64,000 nt of DNA, from the NCBI RefSeq assembly GCF_015234215.1, contig NZ_JADEKP010000001.1, forward strand, positions 868,001 to 932,000, given 5' to 3'. This DNA comes from Clostridium chrysemydis. GTDB taxonomy: Bacteria > Bacillota > Clostridia > Clostridiales > Clostridiaceae. The translations under genes were made by a program, and so were the position numbers. Positions 29,768 to 39,506 of the stretch are shown here, piece by piece (the stretch's first letter is position 1; every line of letters starts with the position of its first letter). The notes beneath the pieces are model-generated. The model worked only from the letters and a program-made list of their open reading frames with translations, was not told where the DNA came from and did no database searches.

Positions 29768-30652
29768 GTGAACGCTAAGAAAATTGATAAAATAGCAACA
29801 GCTATATTTTATATAATAAGTGGATTTGTTGTTCTTCTACTAGCACTTTTTTTAGGATTTATATTCTATAAAGGAATAGGAATGATATCACCTAAATTTA
29901 TTTTTAGTAATCCTAAAATGATAAGTGCAGGTGGAGGAATAGGGCCACAAATTTTCAATTCACTATATTTATTAGTTATTTCTCTATTAATTACAGTACC
30001 TATAGGGATTGGTGCAGGTATATACCTTGCAGAATATGCTAAAGAAGGTGTACTTTTAAGAATTATTAGATTATCTTTAGAAACTATGTCTTCACTTCCT
30101 TCAATTGTTATTGGGATGTTTGGACTATTAGTATTTGTAAATATGGCTGGATTTGGTTATTCTATTTTAGCTGGAGCATTATCTGTCAGCATATTAAATA
30201 TTCCTGCAATGACAAGAATAGCTGAAAATGCTATTAGGTCTGCAAGTGTAAAAGTAAAGGAAGCGTCTTTAGGACTAGGTGCTAGTAAATGGCAGACGAT
30301 TGTTAAAGTTACACTTCCAACAGCTATGAATGAAATTTTAACTGGTGTTATATTATCAGCTGGTAGAATTTTTGGAGAAGCCGCAGCTTTATTATATACA
30401 GCAGGATTAAGTTCAGGCAATTTAAACTTTGGTAATTTAAGTTTAACAGGTGAAACATCAGCATTTTCATTATTTAGGCCTGCTGAAACATTAGCAGTTC
30501 ATATCTGGAAGTTAAATTCAGAAGGCGTGGTACCAGATGCAGCAGCAATTGCAAATGGGACAGCAGCGGTGCTTGTTATAATGGTTTTATTATTTAATAT
30601 AATAGCAAAATATATAGGAAATAGAATGTTAAAGTCATATGGTGGACATTAG
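29768..30652 (+). CDS. pstA: Phosphate ABC transporter permease PstA
   Basis: A 294-residue permease with six predicted membrane helices and the EAA loop EASLGLGASKWQTIVKVTLPTA. The GTG start at 29768 follows AAGGAGG, which lies inside the pstC end; only one base separates the two genes, so translation is probably coupled. It forms a heterodimer with PstC. Confidence 0.95.
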   Translation: MNAKKIDKIATAIFYIISGFVVLLLALFLGFIFYKGIGMISPKFIFSNPKMISAGGGIGPQIFNSLYLLVISLLITVPIGIGAGIYLAEYAKEGVLLRIIRLSLETMSSLPSIVIGMFGLLVFVNMAGFGYSILAGALSVSILNIPAMTRIAENAIRSASVKVKEASLGLGASKWQTIVKVTLPTAMNEILTGVILSAGRIFGEAAALLYTAGLSSGNLNFGNLSLTGETSAFSLFRPAETLAVHIWKLNSEGVVPDAAAIANGTAAVLVIMVLLFNIIAKYIGNRMLKSYGGH

Positions 30653-30661
30653 GAGGAACTT

Positions 30662-31411
30662 ATGAGTATTATTGAAACTAAAAATTTAAACTTATACTAC
30701 GGTACAAATAGAGCGTTAAAAGATATTAATTTAAAATTTGATAAAAATGAAGTTACGGCTTTAATAGGTCCATCTGGTTGTGGTAAGTCAACTTTTTTAA
30801 GAACTATAAATAGGATGAATGATCTTATTCCTATAGTTAAGATTGATGGAGAAGTATGTTTTGAGGGGCATAATATATTTGCAGATTATGATGAAATAGC
30901 TTTAAGGAAAAGAATTGGAATGGTGTTTCAAAAGCCAAACCCATTTCCAATGTCTATATACGATAATGTAGCTTATGGACCTAGGATTCATGGGATTAAG
31001 GATAAAAAAACACTAGATCAAATTGTAGAAAAAAGCTTAAAAGGAGCAGCTCTTTGGGAAGAGTGTAAAGATAGGCTTAAAAAATCAGCACTTGGATTAT
31101 CAGGAGGTCAACAACAAAGGTTATGTATAGCGAGAACTTTGGCTGTTTCTCCAGAAATAATACTTATGGATGAACCTACATCAGCGCTTGATCCTATCTC
31201 TACAATGAAAGTAGAAGAACTTATAGGAGAACTAAAAAAACAATACACAGTAATTATTGTAACTCATAATATGCAACAAGCAGGGCGTATTGCAGATAAA
31301 ACAGCATTTTTCTTAAATGGTGAAGTTATAGAATATGGTAAAACAGAAGATATTTTTTATAAACCTAAGGATAAGAGAACAGAAGATTATATAACAGGAA
31401 GATTTGGATAA
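30662..31411 (+). CDS. pstB: Phosphate ABC transporter ATP-binding protein PstB
   Basis: A 249-residue ABC ATPase. Walker A is GPSGCGKST (about residues 37-45), the Q loop is [19 protein letters not shown] (typical of PstB), the signature is LSGGQQQR, Walker B is [13 protein letters not shown] and the switch His is in [10 protein letters not shown]. It powers phosphate import. AGGAGG lies at the correct distance before ATG 30662. Confidence 0.97.
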   Translation: MSIIETKNLNLYYGTNRALKDINLKFDKNEVTALIGPSGCGKSTFLRTINRMNDLIPIVKIDGEVCFEGHNIFADYDEIALRKRIGMVFQKPNPFPMSIYDNVAYGPRIHGIKDKKTLDQIVEKSLKGAALWEECKDRLKKSALGLSGGQQQRLCIARTLAVSPEIILMDEPTSALDPISTMKVEELIGELKKQYTVIIVTHNMQQAGRIADKTAFFLNGEVIEYGKTEDIFYKPKDKRTEDYITGRFG

Positions 31412-31424
31412 TCGAGGTGAAGTT

Positions 31425-32078
31425 ATGACAAGGATAACTCAAAAACAAAAAATTAATCTTATAAATGAAAAATTATCTAATATGTCTACTCTTTTAAAAG
31501 AGCAATTAGAGATGAGTATGGATTCTTTAGAGAAGAAGGATATAGCTTTAGCAAAGATTGCTATAAAAAAAGATGATGAAATAGACTCACTTCAAAAGGA
31601 AATTGAAGAAGAGTGTATAAAGTTTATAGCAACTGAACAACCGTTAGCAAAAGATTTAAGGAGAGTATTTACAGCAAGTAAAATAGTTACTGACTTAGAA
31701 AGAATGGCAGACCACACAGTTGATATCTGTAAAATAGTTAGATTCTTAGAGAATTATAAAGGTACAAATGATTTCAAAGAGTTATGGGATATGAAAGATA
31801 AAATCATCCATATGATTGATGTAGCTATGGAAGCTTATTTAAATAGAGATGCAGATAAAGCCTATGAAATATGTAATCTAGATGATGAAATAGATGAAAT
31901 CCATAAAAGACTATTTAAGAAACTTCTTATTGAAATCAAAGAAGAAGACGAAGTTGAATCTGCAACAAGACTTCTATTTGTAAGTAAACATCTAGAGCGA
32001 ATTGGGGATTATGTAACAAACATTTGTGAATGGATAATATTTTCTAAAAAAGGGAAATATGTAGATTTAAATGATTAA
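31425..32078 (+). CDS. phoU: Phosphate signalling protein PhoU
   Basis: A 217-residue all-helical protein of two PhoU repeats. Each repeat has a metal-binding E/DxxxD type helix: DDEIDSLQKEIEEECI and DLERMADHTVDICK in the first, DDEIDEIHKRLFKKLL and HLERIGDYVTNICE in the second. It inhibits Pst transport and PhoR signalling when phosphate is ample. ATG 31425 with GAGGTGA upstream is preferred over the TTG at 31404, which overlaps pstB. Confidence 0.96.
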   Translation: MTRITQKQKINLINEKLSNMSTLLKEQLEMSMDSLEKKDIALAKIAIKKDDEIDSLQKEIEEECIKFIATEQPLAKDLRRVFTASKIVTDLERMADHTVDICKIVRFLENYKGTNDFKELWDMKDKIIHMIDVAMEAYLNRDADKAYEICNLDDEIDEIHKRLFKKLLIEIKEEDEVESATRLLFVSKHLERIGDYVTNICEWIIFSKKGKYVDLND

Positions 32079-32103
32079 AAGATAGGGTAGCCTATCTTTT
32101 TTT
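32077..32103 (+). terminator. Intrinsic terminator after phoU
   Basis: AAAAGATAGG (32077-32086) pairs with CCTATCTTTT (32091-32100), with a GTAG loop and T run. Confidence 0.85.
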
Positions 32104-32166
32104 CTTCTTAGATAAAGTATGATTTAAAAAATAAGTTCAATGCTTATATAAAACAGTCTAAAATAT

Positions 32167-32195
32167 TTGACTAACAAGGTATATTAATGTAATAT
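32167..32195 (+). promoter_or_regulatory. Sigma-A promoter for the DUF512-der-gpsA unit
   Basis: TTGACT (32167-32172) and TAATAT (32190-32195) are separated by exactly 17 bp, about 40 bp before the DUF512 start. Confidence 0.65.
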
Positions 32196-32233
32196 AACAA
32201 AGAAACACTAGTTTTGTAAAGGGAGTGAGAGAC

Positions 32234-33565
32234 ATGAAAAATATAATAAAAGAAGTACTTCCTGAAAGTATTGCAGAAGAAGTTGGAATCGAAGTTGGAG
32301 ATATTTTACTTTCAATAAATGATACTATAATAGATGATATAATAGATTATAGATTTTTAGCAGCTGATGAAGAAATAACTCTTCAAGTTCAAAAGGCTAG
32401 TGGTGAAGTATGGGATATTGAGATTGAGAAAGATTACGGAGAAGAGTTAGGTTTAGAATTTGGCGGCGGTATTATGGATAAAGCAAAAAGTTGCAGTAAT
32501 AAATGTGTTTTTTGTTTTATAGATCAGTTGCCAAAAGGAATGAGAGAAACTTTATATTTCAAAGATGATGATTCAAGACTTTCATTTTTACAAGGTAATT
32601 TTGTAACACTAACAAATATGAAAGAAGAGGATATTGATAGAATAATAAAATATCATATAAGTCCAATTAATATTTCAGTTCATACTACAAATCCAGATTT
32701 AAGAGTTAAGATGTTAACTAATAGGTTTGCAGGTCAAATTTATGAGAGAATGGAGAGACTTGCAGAAAATGGTATAATGATGCATGCCCAAATCGTGTGT
32801 ATACCAGAAATGAATGACGGAGAAGAACTTGAAAAAACTATAAATGACTTGTATAAATTATATCCACAGGTTAATAATGTAGCTATAGTTCCTATTGGAA
32901 TTACAAAATATAGAGAAAATTTACATAAAGTAAAAACTTTCACAAAAGAAACATCAAAAGAAACTATTGATTTAGTAAAAAGACTTCAAGATAAATTCTA
33001 CAAAGAAATATCAGAACCATTTGTAAGATTATCTGATGAATTTTATTTAGTAGCAAATGAAGAAATCCCAGATGCAGATTTTTATAATGGCTACTCTCAA
33101 ATTGAAGATGGCGTTGGTGTGACTAGATACTTTAGAGAAAGTATAAGTTCACAACTAGATGAGTTAGACTTAAGTAAAAAAGGAGAGTATACTGTAGTTA
33201 CAGGAGACTTAGCTTATAATGAAGTTAAAAGTGCAATGGCATCAATAACTTCAAAAAACAAAAAAATAAAAATCACTGTAGAAAAAGTACTTAATAAATA
33301 CTTTGGTGAGACTATAACAGTTTCGGGACTTCTAACTGGAACTGATATTATAAACCATTTAAAAAATAATATAAAAACTCCATATTTAATTATGCCAGAT
33401 AACATGTTTAGAAGAGGATATGAATTAGCACCTGAAGAGTATATAATGCTTGATGATGTTACAATTCCAATGATAGAAGAGGCGTTAGGTGTTAAAGTAA
33501 TACCTTGTGATTATAGTGGGGATGGTTTTATAGAATTATTAAATTCATATAACGAGGAGGAATAA
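32234..33565 (+). CDS. DUF512 family radical-SAM-like protein with PDZ domain
   Basis: 443 residues. An N-terminal PDZ-like segment (SIAEEVGIEVGDILLSINDT) is followed by a radical-SAM core with the cluster motif CSNKCVFCF (CxxxCxxC type; about residues 85-93) and a C-terminal DUF512 domain. The family is widespread in Clostridia next to der (engA), as here, but the reaction is unknown. ATG at 32234 has AAAGGGAG upstream. It is 3 bp from der, suggesting a shared ribosome-related role. Confidence 0.85.
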   Translation: MKNIIKEVLPESIAEEVGIEVGDILLSINDTIIDDIIDYRFLAADEEITLQVQKASGEVWDIEIEKDYGEELGLEFGGGIMDKAKSCSNKCVFCFIDQLPKGMRETLYFKDDDSRLSFLQGNFVTLTNMKEEDIDRIIKYHISPINISVHTTNPDLRVKMLTNRFAGQIYERMERLAENGIMMHAQIVCIPEMNDGEELEKTINDLYKLYPQVNNVAIVPIGITKYRENLHKVKTFTKETSKETIDLVKRLQDKFYKEISEPFVRLSDEFYLVANEEIPDADFYNGYSQIEDGVGVTRYFRESISSQLDELDLSKKGEYTVVTGDLAYNEVKSAMASITSKNKKIKITVEKVLNKYFGETITVSGLLTGTDIINHLKNNIKTPYLIMPDNMFRRGYELAPEEYIMLDDVTIPMIEEALGVKVIPCDYSGDGFIELLNSYNEEE

Positions 33566-33568
33566 AAA

Positions 33569-34885
33569 ATGGCAAAACCGATAGTTGCAATGGTTGGTAG
33601 ACCAAATGTTGGTAAATCAACTTTGTTTAATAGATTAGCTGGAAAAAGAATATCTATTGTTGAAGATACTCCAGGAGTAACTAGAGATAGAGTATACGCT
33701 GAGGCTGAGTGGTTAAATCATAATTTTACAATGATAGACACAGGTGGGATTGAACCTGAAAGAGGAGATATAATCCTTAAACAAATGAGAAGACAAGCAA
33801 ACATAGCAATAGAAACTGCAGATGTTATTGTTTTTATTGTTGATGGTAAGGAAGGCTTAACAGCAGCAGATAATGAAGTTGCTACAATGCTTAGAAAAAG
33901 TAAAAAACCTGTTGTTCTTGTTGTTAATAAAGTTGATTCATTAAAAGAGGAAGACTATGCTTGGGAATTTTATAACCTAGGAATGGGTGAACCTGTAACA
34001 ATATCAGCTTCACAGGGATTAGGTCTTGGTGATATGCTAGATAGAATAGTTGAAAACTTTGATCCTCATGCAAGTGAAGAGGAAGAAGACGAATATATAA
34101 GAATAGCTATGATTGGTAAACCAAACGTAGGAAAATCATCACTAATAAATAAATTATTAGGAGAAGATAGAGTAATAGTTTCTAACGTTCCAGGAACAAC
34201 AAGAGATGCAATTGACTCATATCTTGAAACTGATGAAGGGAAATTTATACTAGTAGATACTGCTGGTATAAGAAGAAAAAGTAAAGTTAAAGAAGAAATT
34301 GAAAGATATAGTGTTATAAGAACTTATACAGCAGTAGAAAGAGCTGATGTTTGTATATTAATGGTTGATGCACAAGAGGGAATAACAGAACAAGATGAAA
34401 AAATAATAGGATACGCTCATGAATTAAACAAAGCAATTATGGTAGTAGTTAATAAATGGGATCTTATAGAAAAAGACGATAAAACTCTTGATAATTATAA
34501 AAAAGACATGCAAAGTAAACTTAAATTCTTAAAATATGCACCATACTTATTTATTTCAGCGTTAAGTGGCCAAAGAGTACATAAAGTATTACAAATGGCT
34601 AGAATGTGCTATGATAACTATTCAAAGAGAATATCGACAGGTATACTTAATGATGTAATCAGTAAAGCTGTTTTAATGAAAGAGCCACCTGTTGTAAGTT
34701 TAAAGAGATTAAAAATTTACTATGCGTCACAAGTTGCTACAAAACCACCAAAATTCATTTTCTTTGTAAATGATTCTAACGCTAGACATTTCTCATATGA
34801 GAGATATTTAGAAAACCAAATAAGAGAAAGTTTTGATTTCGAAGGTACTGGGTTACAAATCGAGTATAGAGAAAGGAAAATGTAA
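33569..34885 (+). CDS. der: Ribosome assembly GTPase Der (EngA)
   Basis: A 438-residue protein with two GTPase domains in tandem. The first has [15 protein letters not shown] and NKVD; the second has [19 protein letters not shown] and NKWDL. A KH-like C-terminal domain follows ([10 protein letters not shown]). Der acts in late 50S subunit assembly. Length and order match the family exactly. Confidence 0.98.
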   Translation: MAKPIVAMVGRPNVGKSTLFNRLAGKRISIVEDTPGVTRDRVYAEAEWLNHNFTMIDTGGIEPERGDIILKQMRRQANIAIETADVIVFIVDGKEGLTAADNEVATMLRKSKKPVVLVVNKVDSLKEEDYAWEFYNLGMGEPVTISASQGLGLGDMLDRIVENFDPHASEEEEDEYIRIAMIGKPNVGKSSLINKLLGEDRVIVSNVPGTTRDAIDSYLETDEGKFILVDTAGIRRKSKVKEEIERYSVIRTYTAVERADVCILMVDAQEGITEQDEKIIGYAHELNKAIMVVVNKWDLIEKDDKTLDNYKKDMQSKLKFLKYAPYLFISALSGQRVHKVLQMARMCYDNYSKRISTGILNDVISKAVLMKEPPVVSLKRLKIYYASQVATKPPKFIFFVNDSNARHFSYERYLENQIRESFDFEGTGLQIEYRERKM

Positions 34886-34887
34886 AA

Positions 34888-35880
34888 ATGAGTAAAGTAG
34901 CGTTTATCGGTGGAGGTAGTTTTGGTACAGCACTTGCAATTCAATTAGGTAAAAAAAATAACGATGTAAGGATATTTGATAGGGATAAGTCAGTTTGTTA
35001 TGATATAAACAACAATCATAAAAATGATAAATATTTGAAAGATATAGAAATTCCTAAAAATGTGGTGGCATTTAATAGCGCTAAAGAAGCACTAAAAGAT
35101 GCACAATATGTCGTTTTAGCAATACCATCTCATGTAATTAGAGATGTCTTGAAAAATATAAAAGACTTAATTGATGAAAAAGCAATAGTAATATCAATAG
35201 CTAAAGGAATTGAAGCTGGATCTAACAAAAGATTATCAGAGGTAATATCAGAAGAGGTGGAAAATCCCGTAGTAATACTGTCAGGACCAAGCCACGCTGA
35301 AGAGGTTGCAATTGAGATTCCAACTACATTAGTATCTACATCAACAGAAATGAAACACGCAGAGACAGTTCAAGAGCTATTTATGACCCCAAGCCTTAGA
35401 ATATACACAAATGATGATATTATTGGTGTAGAAATAGGTGGAGCCGTTAAAAATATAATTGCACTAGCTGCAGGTGTTGCAGATGGTGTTGGTTATGGAG
35501 ATAACTCTAAAGCAGCGCTTATGACTAGAGGGATGAAAGAAATCTCAAGAGTAGGAGTTGCCTTAGGAGGTAAGGCCGAGACATTCTATGGTCTTACAGG
35601 AATGGGGGATTTAATAGTTACATGTACATCGATGCATTCAAGAAACAGAAGAGCGGGAATTTTAGTTGGAAAAGGTAAAAAACTTGATGAAGCGCTTGAT
35701 GAAGTAGGAATGATTGTTGAAGGAGTAAAAGCCTGCAAAGCATTTAATGAGCTAAATAAAAAAATTAATGTAAGCATGCCGATTACAGAAGGGCTATACG
35801 AAGTTCTTTTTGATAATAAGAAACCTGATGAAGTTGTTACTGAACTTATGCTTAGAGAAAAGAAAAATGAAATTCATTAA
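34888..35880 (+). CDS. gpsA: Glycerol-3-phosphate dehydrogenase [NAD(P)+]
   Basis: 330 residues. The N-terminal Rossmann fold has [21 protein letters not shown] marks the catalytic region, and [28 protein letters not shown] carries the active-site lysine. It reduces dihydroxyacetone phosphate to sn-glycerol-3-phosphate for phospholipid synthesis. It starts 2 bp after the der stop. Confidence 0.97.
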   Translation: MSKVAFIGGGSFGTALAIQLGKKNNDVRIFDRDKSVCYDINNNHKNDKYLKDIEIPKNVVAFNSAKEALKDAQYVVLAIPSHVIRDVLKNIKDLIDEKAIVISIAKGIEAGSNKRLSEVISEEVENPVVILSGPSHAEEVAIEIPTTLVSTSTEMKHAETVQELFMTPSLRIYTNDDIIGVEIGGAVKNIIALAAGVADGVGYGDNSKAALMTRGMKEISRVGVALGGKAETFYGLTGMGDLIVTCTSMHSRNRRAGILVGKGKKLDEALDEVGMIVEGVKACKAFNELNKKINVSMPITEGLYEVLFDNKKPDEVVTELMLREKKNEIH

Positions 35881-35885
35881 AATAA

Positions 35886-35914
35886 AAGCGTATCAGAGAA
35901 AATCTGATGCGCTT
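35886..35914 (+). terminator. Shared terminator between gpsA and the convergent gene
   Basis: AAGCGTATCAG (35886-35896) pairs with CTGATGCGCTT (35904-35914), one G-U pair, 7-nt loop. The 3' arm reaches the stop codon of the minus-strand gene. Flanking A/T runs could let it work in both directions. Confidence 0.7.
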
Positions 35915-36458
35915 ATTTCATATCTGAAAGCCTTGAATTGTAATATTTATAATATGATGATATATGAGATTTAACAAAAGAAAAGTACATAGAACTTCCA
36001 ATGCGTAAAAAATTAGGAAGTGAGTTTTCAGTAAGATTTGTTCCGATGATTATTATTTTGTTTAAATGTGATGAATTTTTAATATACTTTCCTATGAGTT
36101 TTGGTTTAATAGAATCATATGGGAAAACAATCAAAATATCGTTTTCAAATGCGGGTTTATTTTTAAATAAATCTTTTTTTAGTATGTTAAATGATAATGA
36201 ATTGTTAAGTACAGAGTATTTAGTGTTTTCTTTTATATTGTTTTTAATGTTTGGAAAAGCAATGTTGAAATTAGTAATATCATCTGAAAGGATGGTTATA
36301 TTAATATTTTTATTTACATATTCTTTTGACAATAACTTAAAAATGATTTTTAAAATATGTTCTGTTTCTTTACAGCTTGAAATGTTAATTAAATATAATG
36401 TTGAGGAAGTAGTTAAAAAATTAGTAGTTTCTTTTATAAATTCAACTTTTGACTCCAT
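35913..36458 (-). CDS. Unknown 181-residue protein, minus strand
   Basis: Not recognised. On the minus strand AGGAGG lies 8 bases before ATG 36458, a better signal than for any plus-strand frame here. The protein alternates amphipathic helices with hydrophobic strands (TLYLINIS, INITILSDD, DILIVFPYD, NKIIIIGTN), suggesting an alpha/beta Rossmann-like domain, and ends in FLRIGSSMYFSFVKSHISSYYKYY. No catalytic motif or signal peptide is seen. It sits between gpsA and spoIVA and is divergent from spoIVA. Confidence 0.65.
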   Translation of the reverse strand: MESKVEFIKETTNFLTTSSTLYLINISSCKETEHILKIIFKLLSKEYVNKNINITILSDDITNFNIAFPNIKNNIKENTKYSVLNNSLSFNILKKDLFKNKPAFENDILIVFPYDSIKPKLIGKYIKNSSHLNKIIIIGTNLTENSLPNFLRIGSSMYFSFVKSHISSYYKYYNSRLSDMK

Positions 36459-36608
36459 ATCATGAACCTCCTAAATGTTGTTAAATAAATTTTACCATAT
36501 ATTAATAAAATATGCTATTTTTAGAAAAATATTTAAAGTTTAAATTGTAATTATTTTATAAATATTGAATATATATATATTGTTATAAAATAGTTAGGAG
36601 GAAACAAG

Positions 36609-38087
36609 GTGGATAACTTTAAAATTTATAAAGACATATCTGAGAGGACACAAGGAGATATTTATGTTGGGGTTGTAGGACCAGTTAGAACTGGAAAGTC
36701 AACTTTTATAAAAAAATTCATGGACATAATGGTAATACCTAAAATTGATAATTCCTTCAAAAAGGAAAGGGCTAAAGATGAATTGCCACAGAGTGGTTCT
36801 GGGAAAATGATTCATACTACAGAGCCAAAATTTGTACCAAATGAAGCCGTTGAAATAAATCTGGATGATGAATTAAGATTTAAGGTGAGAATGGTTGACT
36901 GTGTTGGATACATTGTTAAGGAGGCACTTGGATACTTAGATGGAGAAACTGCAAAAATGGTTAATACTCCATGGTATGACTATGAGATACCTTTTGAAGA
37001 TGCAGCAGAAATCGGAACTAGAAAAGTAATTACTGACCACTCTACTATTGGTCTTGTAATAACAACTGATGGAAGTATTACAGGTTTAAATAGAGAAGAT
37101 TATTTAGAAGCAGAAGAAAGAGTTATAAATGAACTTCAATCTATAGATAAACCTTTCGTAGTTGTTTTAAATAGTGCTAATCCAAAATCTGCGGATACTA
37201 AAAATATAAAAGATGAAATGGAAAAGAAATATAATGTATCTGTTAAACCTATGGATATTTCAAATATGAATGAAGATGACATTGAATCTTTATTTAAACA
37301 AGTACTTAAAGAGTTTCCAATTAAAGAAGTAAATATTAATATGCCAGAGTGGTTAGAAAAATTAGAGGCAGATCATTGGTTAAAAAAAGATTTCTTCAAC
37401 ATAATTAAAGGAATGAGCAAAAACATATCAAAAATTAGAGATGTCAAAAACGTAATTGATGGTTTGTTTGACGAAGAAAATTTGGGGGATATTTCTATAA
37501 AGGATATAGACTTAGGTATAGGTACAGCAGATATTCTTATGAAACCAAAAGAAGATATTTTTTATAAAATTTTAAGTGAAATATGTGAATTGGATGTATC
37601 ATCTGAAAATGATTTATTATCAATAATAAAAGAATTGAATCACGACAAAAAAGAATATGACAAAGTAAAAGATGCATTAAAAGATGTTAATGAAACAGGA
37701 TATGGCTTAGTTGCACCGCAGATTCAAGAAATGAAATTTGAAGAACCTGAAATTGTAAAACATGGCAGTCAATATGGTGTTAAATTAAAGGCTAGTGCAC
37801 CATCACTACACTTTATAAAAGCTAATATCCAAACAGAGATAAGTCCTATAATGGGTTCTGAAAAAGAATCAGAAGATTTAGTCAAATCACTTTTAGAGCA
37901 GTTTGAAAATGATCCAGCTATGCTTTGGCAAAGTAATATGTTTGGTAAATCTTTAGAAGTATTAGTTAAAGAGGGGCTACAAAATAAATTATATAAAATG
38001 CCAGAAGATGTTCAAGTTAAAATACAAAAAACGTTACAAAAAATCATTAACGAAGGTAGTGGCGGATTAATTTGCATAATCTTATAG
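36609..38087 (+). CDS. spoIVA: Spore coat morphogenetic ATPase SpoIVA
   Basis: A 492-residue protein with the Walker A motif VGPVRTGKSTFIKKF near residues 21-35, MVDCVGY as Walker B-like segment and conserved TTEPKFVPNEA. It uses ATP hydrolysis to polymerise as the basal layer of the spore coat around the forespore; the C terminus is needed for localisation. The GTG start follows TAGGAGG. It is expected to be under mother-cell (sigma-E) control, but I could not locate the promoter with confidence. Confidence 0.97.
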   Translation: MDNFKIYKDISERTQGDIYVGVVGPVRTGKSTFIKKFMDIMVIPKIDNSFKKERAKDELPQSGSGKMIHTTEPKFVPNEAVEINLDDELRFKVRMVDCVGYIVKEALGYLDGETAKMVNTPWYDYEIPFEDAAEIGTRKVITDHSTIGLVITTDGSITGLNREDYLEAEERVINELQSIDKPFVVVLNSANPKSADTKNIKDEMEKKYNVSVKPMDISNMNEDDIESLFKQVLKEFPIKEVNINMPEWLEKLEADHWLKKDFFNIIKGMSKNISKIRDVKNVIDGLFDEENLGDISIKDIDLGIGTADILMKPKEDIFYKILSEICELDVSSENDLLSIIKELNHDKKEYDKVKDALKDVNETGYGLVAPQIQEMKFEEPEIVKHGSQYGVKLKASAPSLHFIKANIQTEISPIMGSEKESEDLVKSLLEQFENDPAMLWQSNMFGKSLEVLVKEGLQNKLYKMPEDVQVKIQKTLQKIINEGSGGLICIIL

Positions 38088-38091
38088 ATAT

Positions 38092-38124
38092 AAAAAAGTT
38101 ACAGTTTTTGCTGTAACTTTTTTT
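38092..38124 (+). terminator. Intrinsic terminator after spoIVA
   Basis: AAAAAAGTTACAG (38092-38104) pairs with CTGTAACTTTTTT (38111-38123). Confidence 0.9.
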
Positions 38125-38177
38125 ATTTGCGTTTAAAAAGTAAAAATATGGTAAGTATTGTAATAGGAGGTGATAAT

Positions 38178-39506
38178 TTGAATCAAATTAATCTATTAGA
38201 TTTAGATATAATAAATAAATTGCCAAAAAACAAAATAAAAGATTTAAAATTATATCCGGTATACGCTGAAAGTAATAGTATATTTTGTGTTGGTAATTTA
38301 AATACAGATGATACAAATTACTTGAAGTTTCTCTATAATAAAGAAATAATTTTAAAAAAATGTGGAAGCAATGAACTTGAAAAAATTAAGGATAGTATTC
38401 TATTAAATGAAACTGTATATAAAATCGAGGAACAGATAATTGAAAAAGCAATAAGCCTTAAATCAAGTGATATACATTTTGAACCTTTTCAAGATAGTAT
38501 AAAAGTTAGATTTAGAATTAATGGTGATTTAATCACTTTCTTTAAGATAAGAAATGATAAGTATAAAGAAATGTTATCTAGGATAAAGATAAAGGGTAAT
38601 ATGGACATGACAGAAAAAAGACTACCCCAAGATGGTAAATTTAAATATGATTTTACTGATATAACATATAGTATAAGGGTTTCGACATTGCCTTTAGTTT
38701 ATGGTGAGAAAATAGTATTAAGAATATTATATAAAAACTATAACTATACAATTGAGGGATTAAATCTCGAAGAAAAACAAAATGAGAATTTATATAAAAT
38801 AATAAATTCTAAAAGAGGAATTGTATTGGTTAATGGTCCTACAGGGAGTGGGAAATCATCTACTTTATATACAATTTTAGAGTCTATTAAAGACACAAAT
38901 ACAAATATAACAACTATTGAAGATCCAGTTGAAGTGCTAATAGAAAATATAAACCAGATTTCTTTAGATAGAAAAGCAGGACTCAATTTTTCAAATGGGT
39001 TAAGGAGCATATTAAGGCAAGATCCAGACATTCTTATGGTTGGTGAGATAAGGGATGAAGAAACGGCGAAAATAGCTGTTAGAGCGGCAATTACAGGACA
39101 TAAAGTATATACTACAATTCATACAAAATCATCAAAAGAAGTGTATTATAGGCTTGAAGAAATGGGAGTAGAAAAATATTTAATAAAGGATGCAATTATT
39201 GGGTTAATTTCACAAAGATTAATAAAAGTATTGTGTAATAATTGTAAAGTTAAGCAAAGAATAGCGTTTCAAAATAGAGATATGGAAGTTTACGCTTCAA
39301 AAGGCTGTGAAAGTTGTAATTTTACAGGGAACTCGGGTAGAAAATTAATATCTGCTGTTCATTATATAGATTATTTTATGACAGAGGAAAAATTGAATGA
39401 ACTTAGTAATAAACAAATGGTAGATATGGTTTTAACACTACTTAAAAAAGGAGAAATATCTATAGAAATTTATGAAGATTTTATAAAAGGAGAATACATC
39501 ATATGA
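38178..39506 (+). CDS. pilB: Type IV pilus / type II secretion assembly ATPase (PilB/GspE)
   Basis: A 442-residue ATPase with ALSLKSSDIHFEP-type N2 domain, Walker A GPTGSGKSS, Asp box IEDPVE, Walker B DPDILMVGEIRD and His box TTIHT. A zinc-binding tetracysteine CNNCK ... CESCN near residues 355-390 is typical of extension ATPases. The start is TTG 38178 after AGGAGG. It opens a nine-gene operon and overlaps the next gene by 4 bases (ATGA). It powers pilin polymerisation. Confidence 0.93.
   Translation: MNQINLLDLDIINKLPKNKIKDLKLYPVYAESNSIFCVGNLNTDDTNYLKFLYNKEIILKKCGSNELEKIKDSILLNETVYKIEEQIIEKAISLKSSDIHFEPFQDSIKVRFRINGDLITFFKIRNDKYKEMLSRIKIKGNMDMTEKRLPQDGKFKYDFTDITYSIRVSTLPLVYGEKIVLRILYKNYNYTIEGLNLEEKQNENLYKIINSKRGIVLVNGPTGSGKSSTLYTILESIKDTNTNITTIEDPVEVLIENINQISLDRKAGLNFSNGLRSILRQDPDILMVGEIRDEETAKIAVRAAITGHKVYTTIHTKSSKEVYYRLEEMGVEKYLIKDAIIGLISQRLIKVLCNNCKVKQRIAFQNRDMEVYASKGCESCNFTGNSGRKLISAVHYIDYFMTEEKLNELSNKQMVDMVLTLLKKGEISIEIYEDFIKGEYII

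Noticed and set aside
36001-36465. 154-codon plus-strand frame opposite the unknown gene at 35913-36458
   Set aside because: It has no ribosome site, reads as the mirror of the minus-strand gene, and the minus-strand gene has AGGAGG at the right distance.
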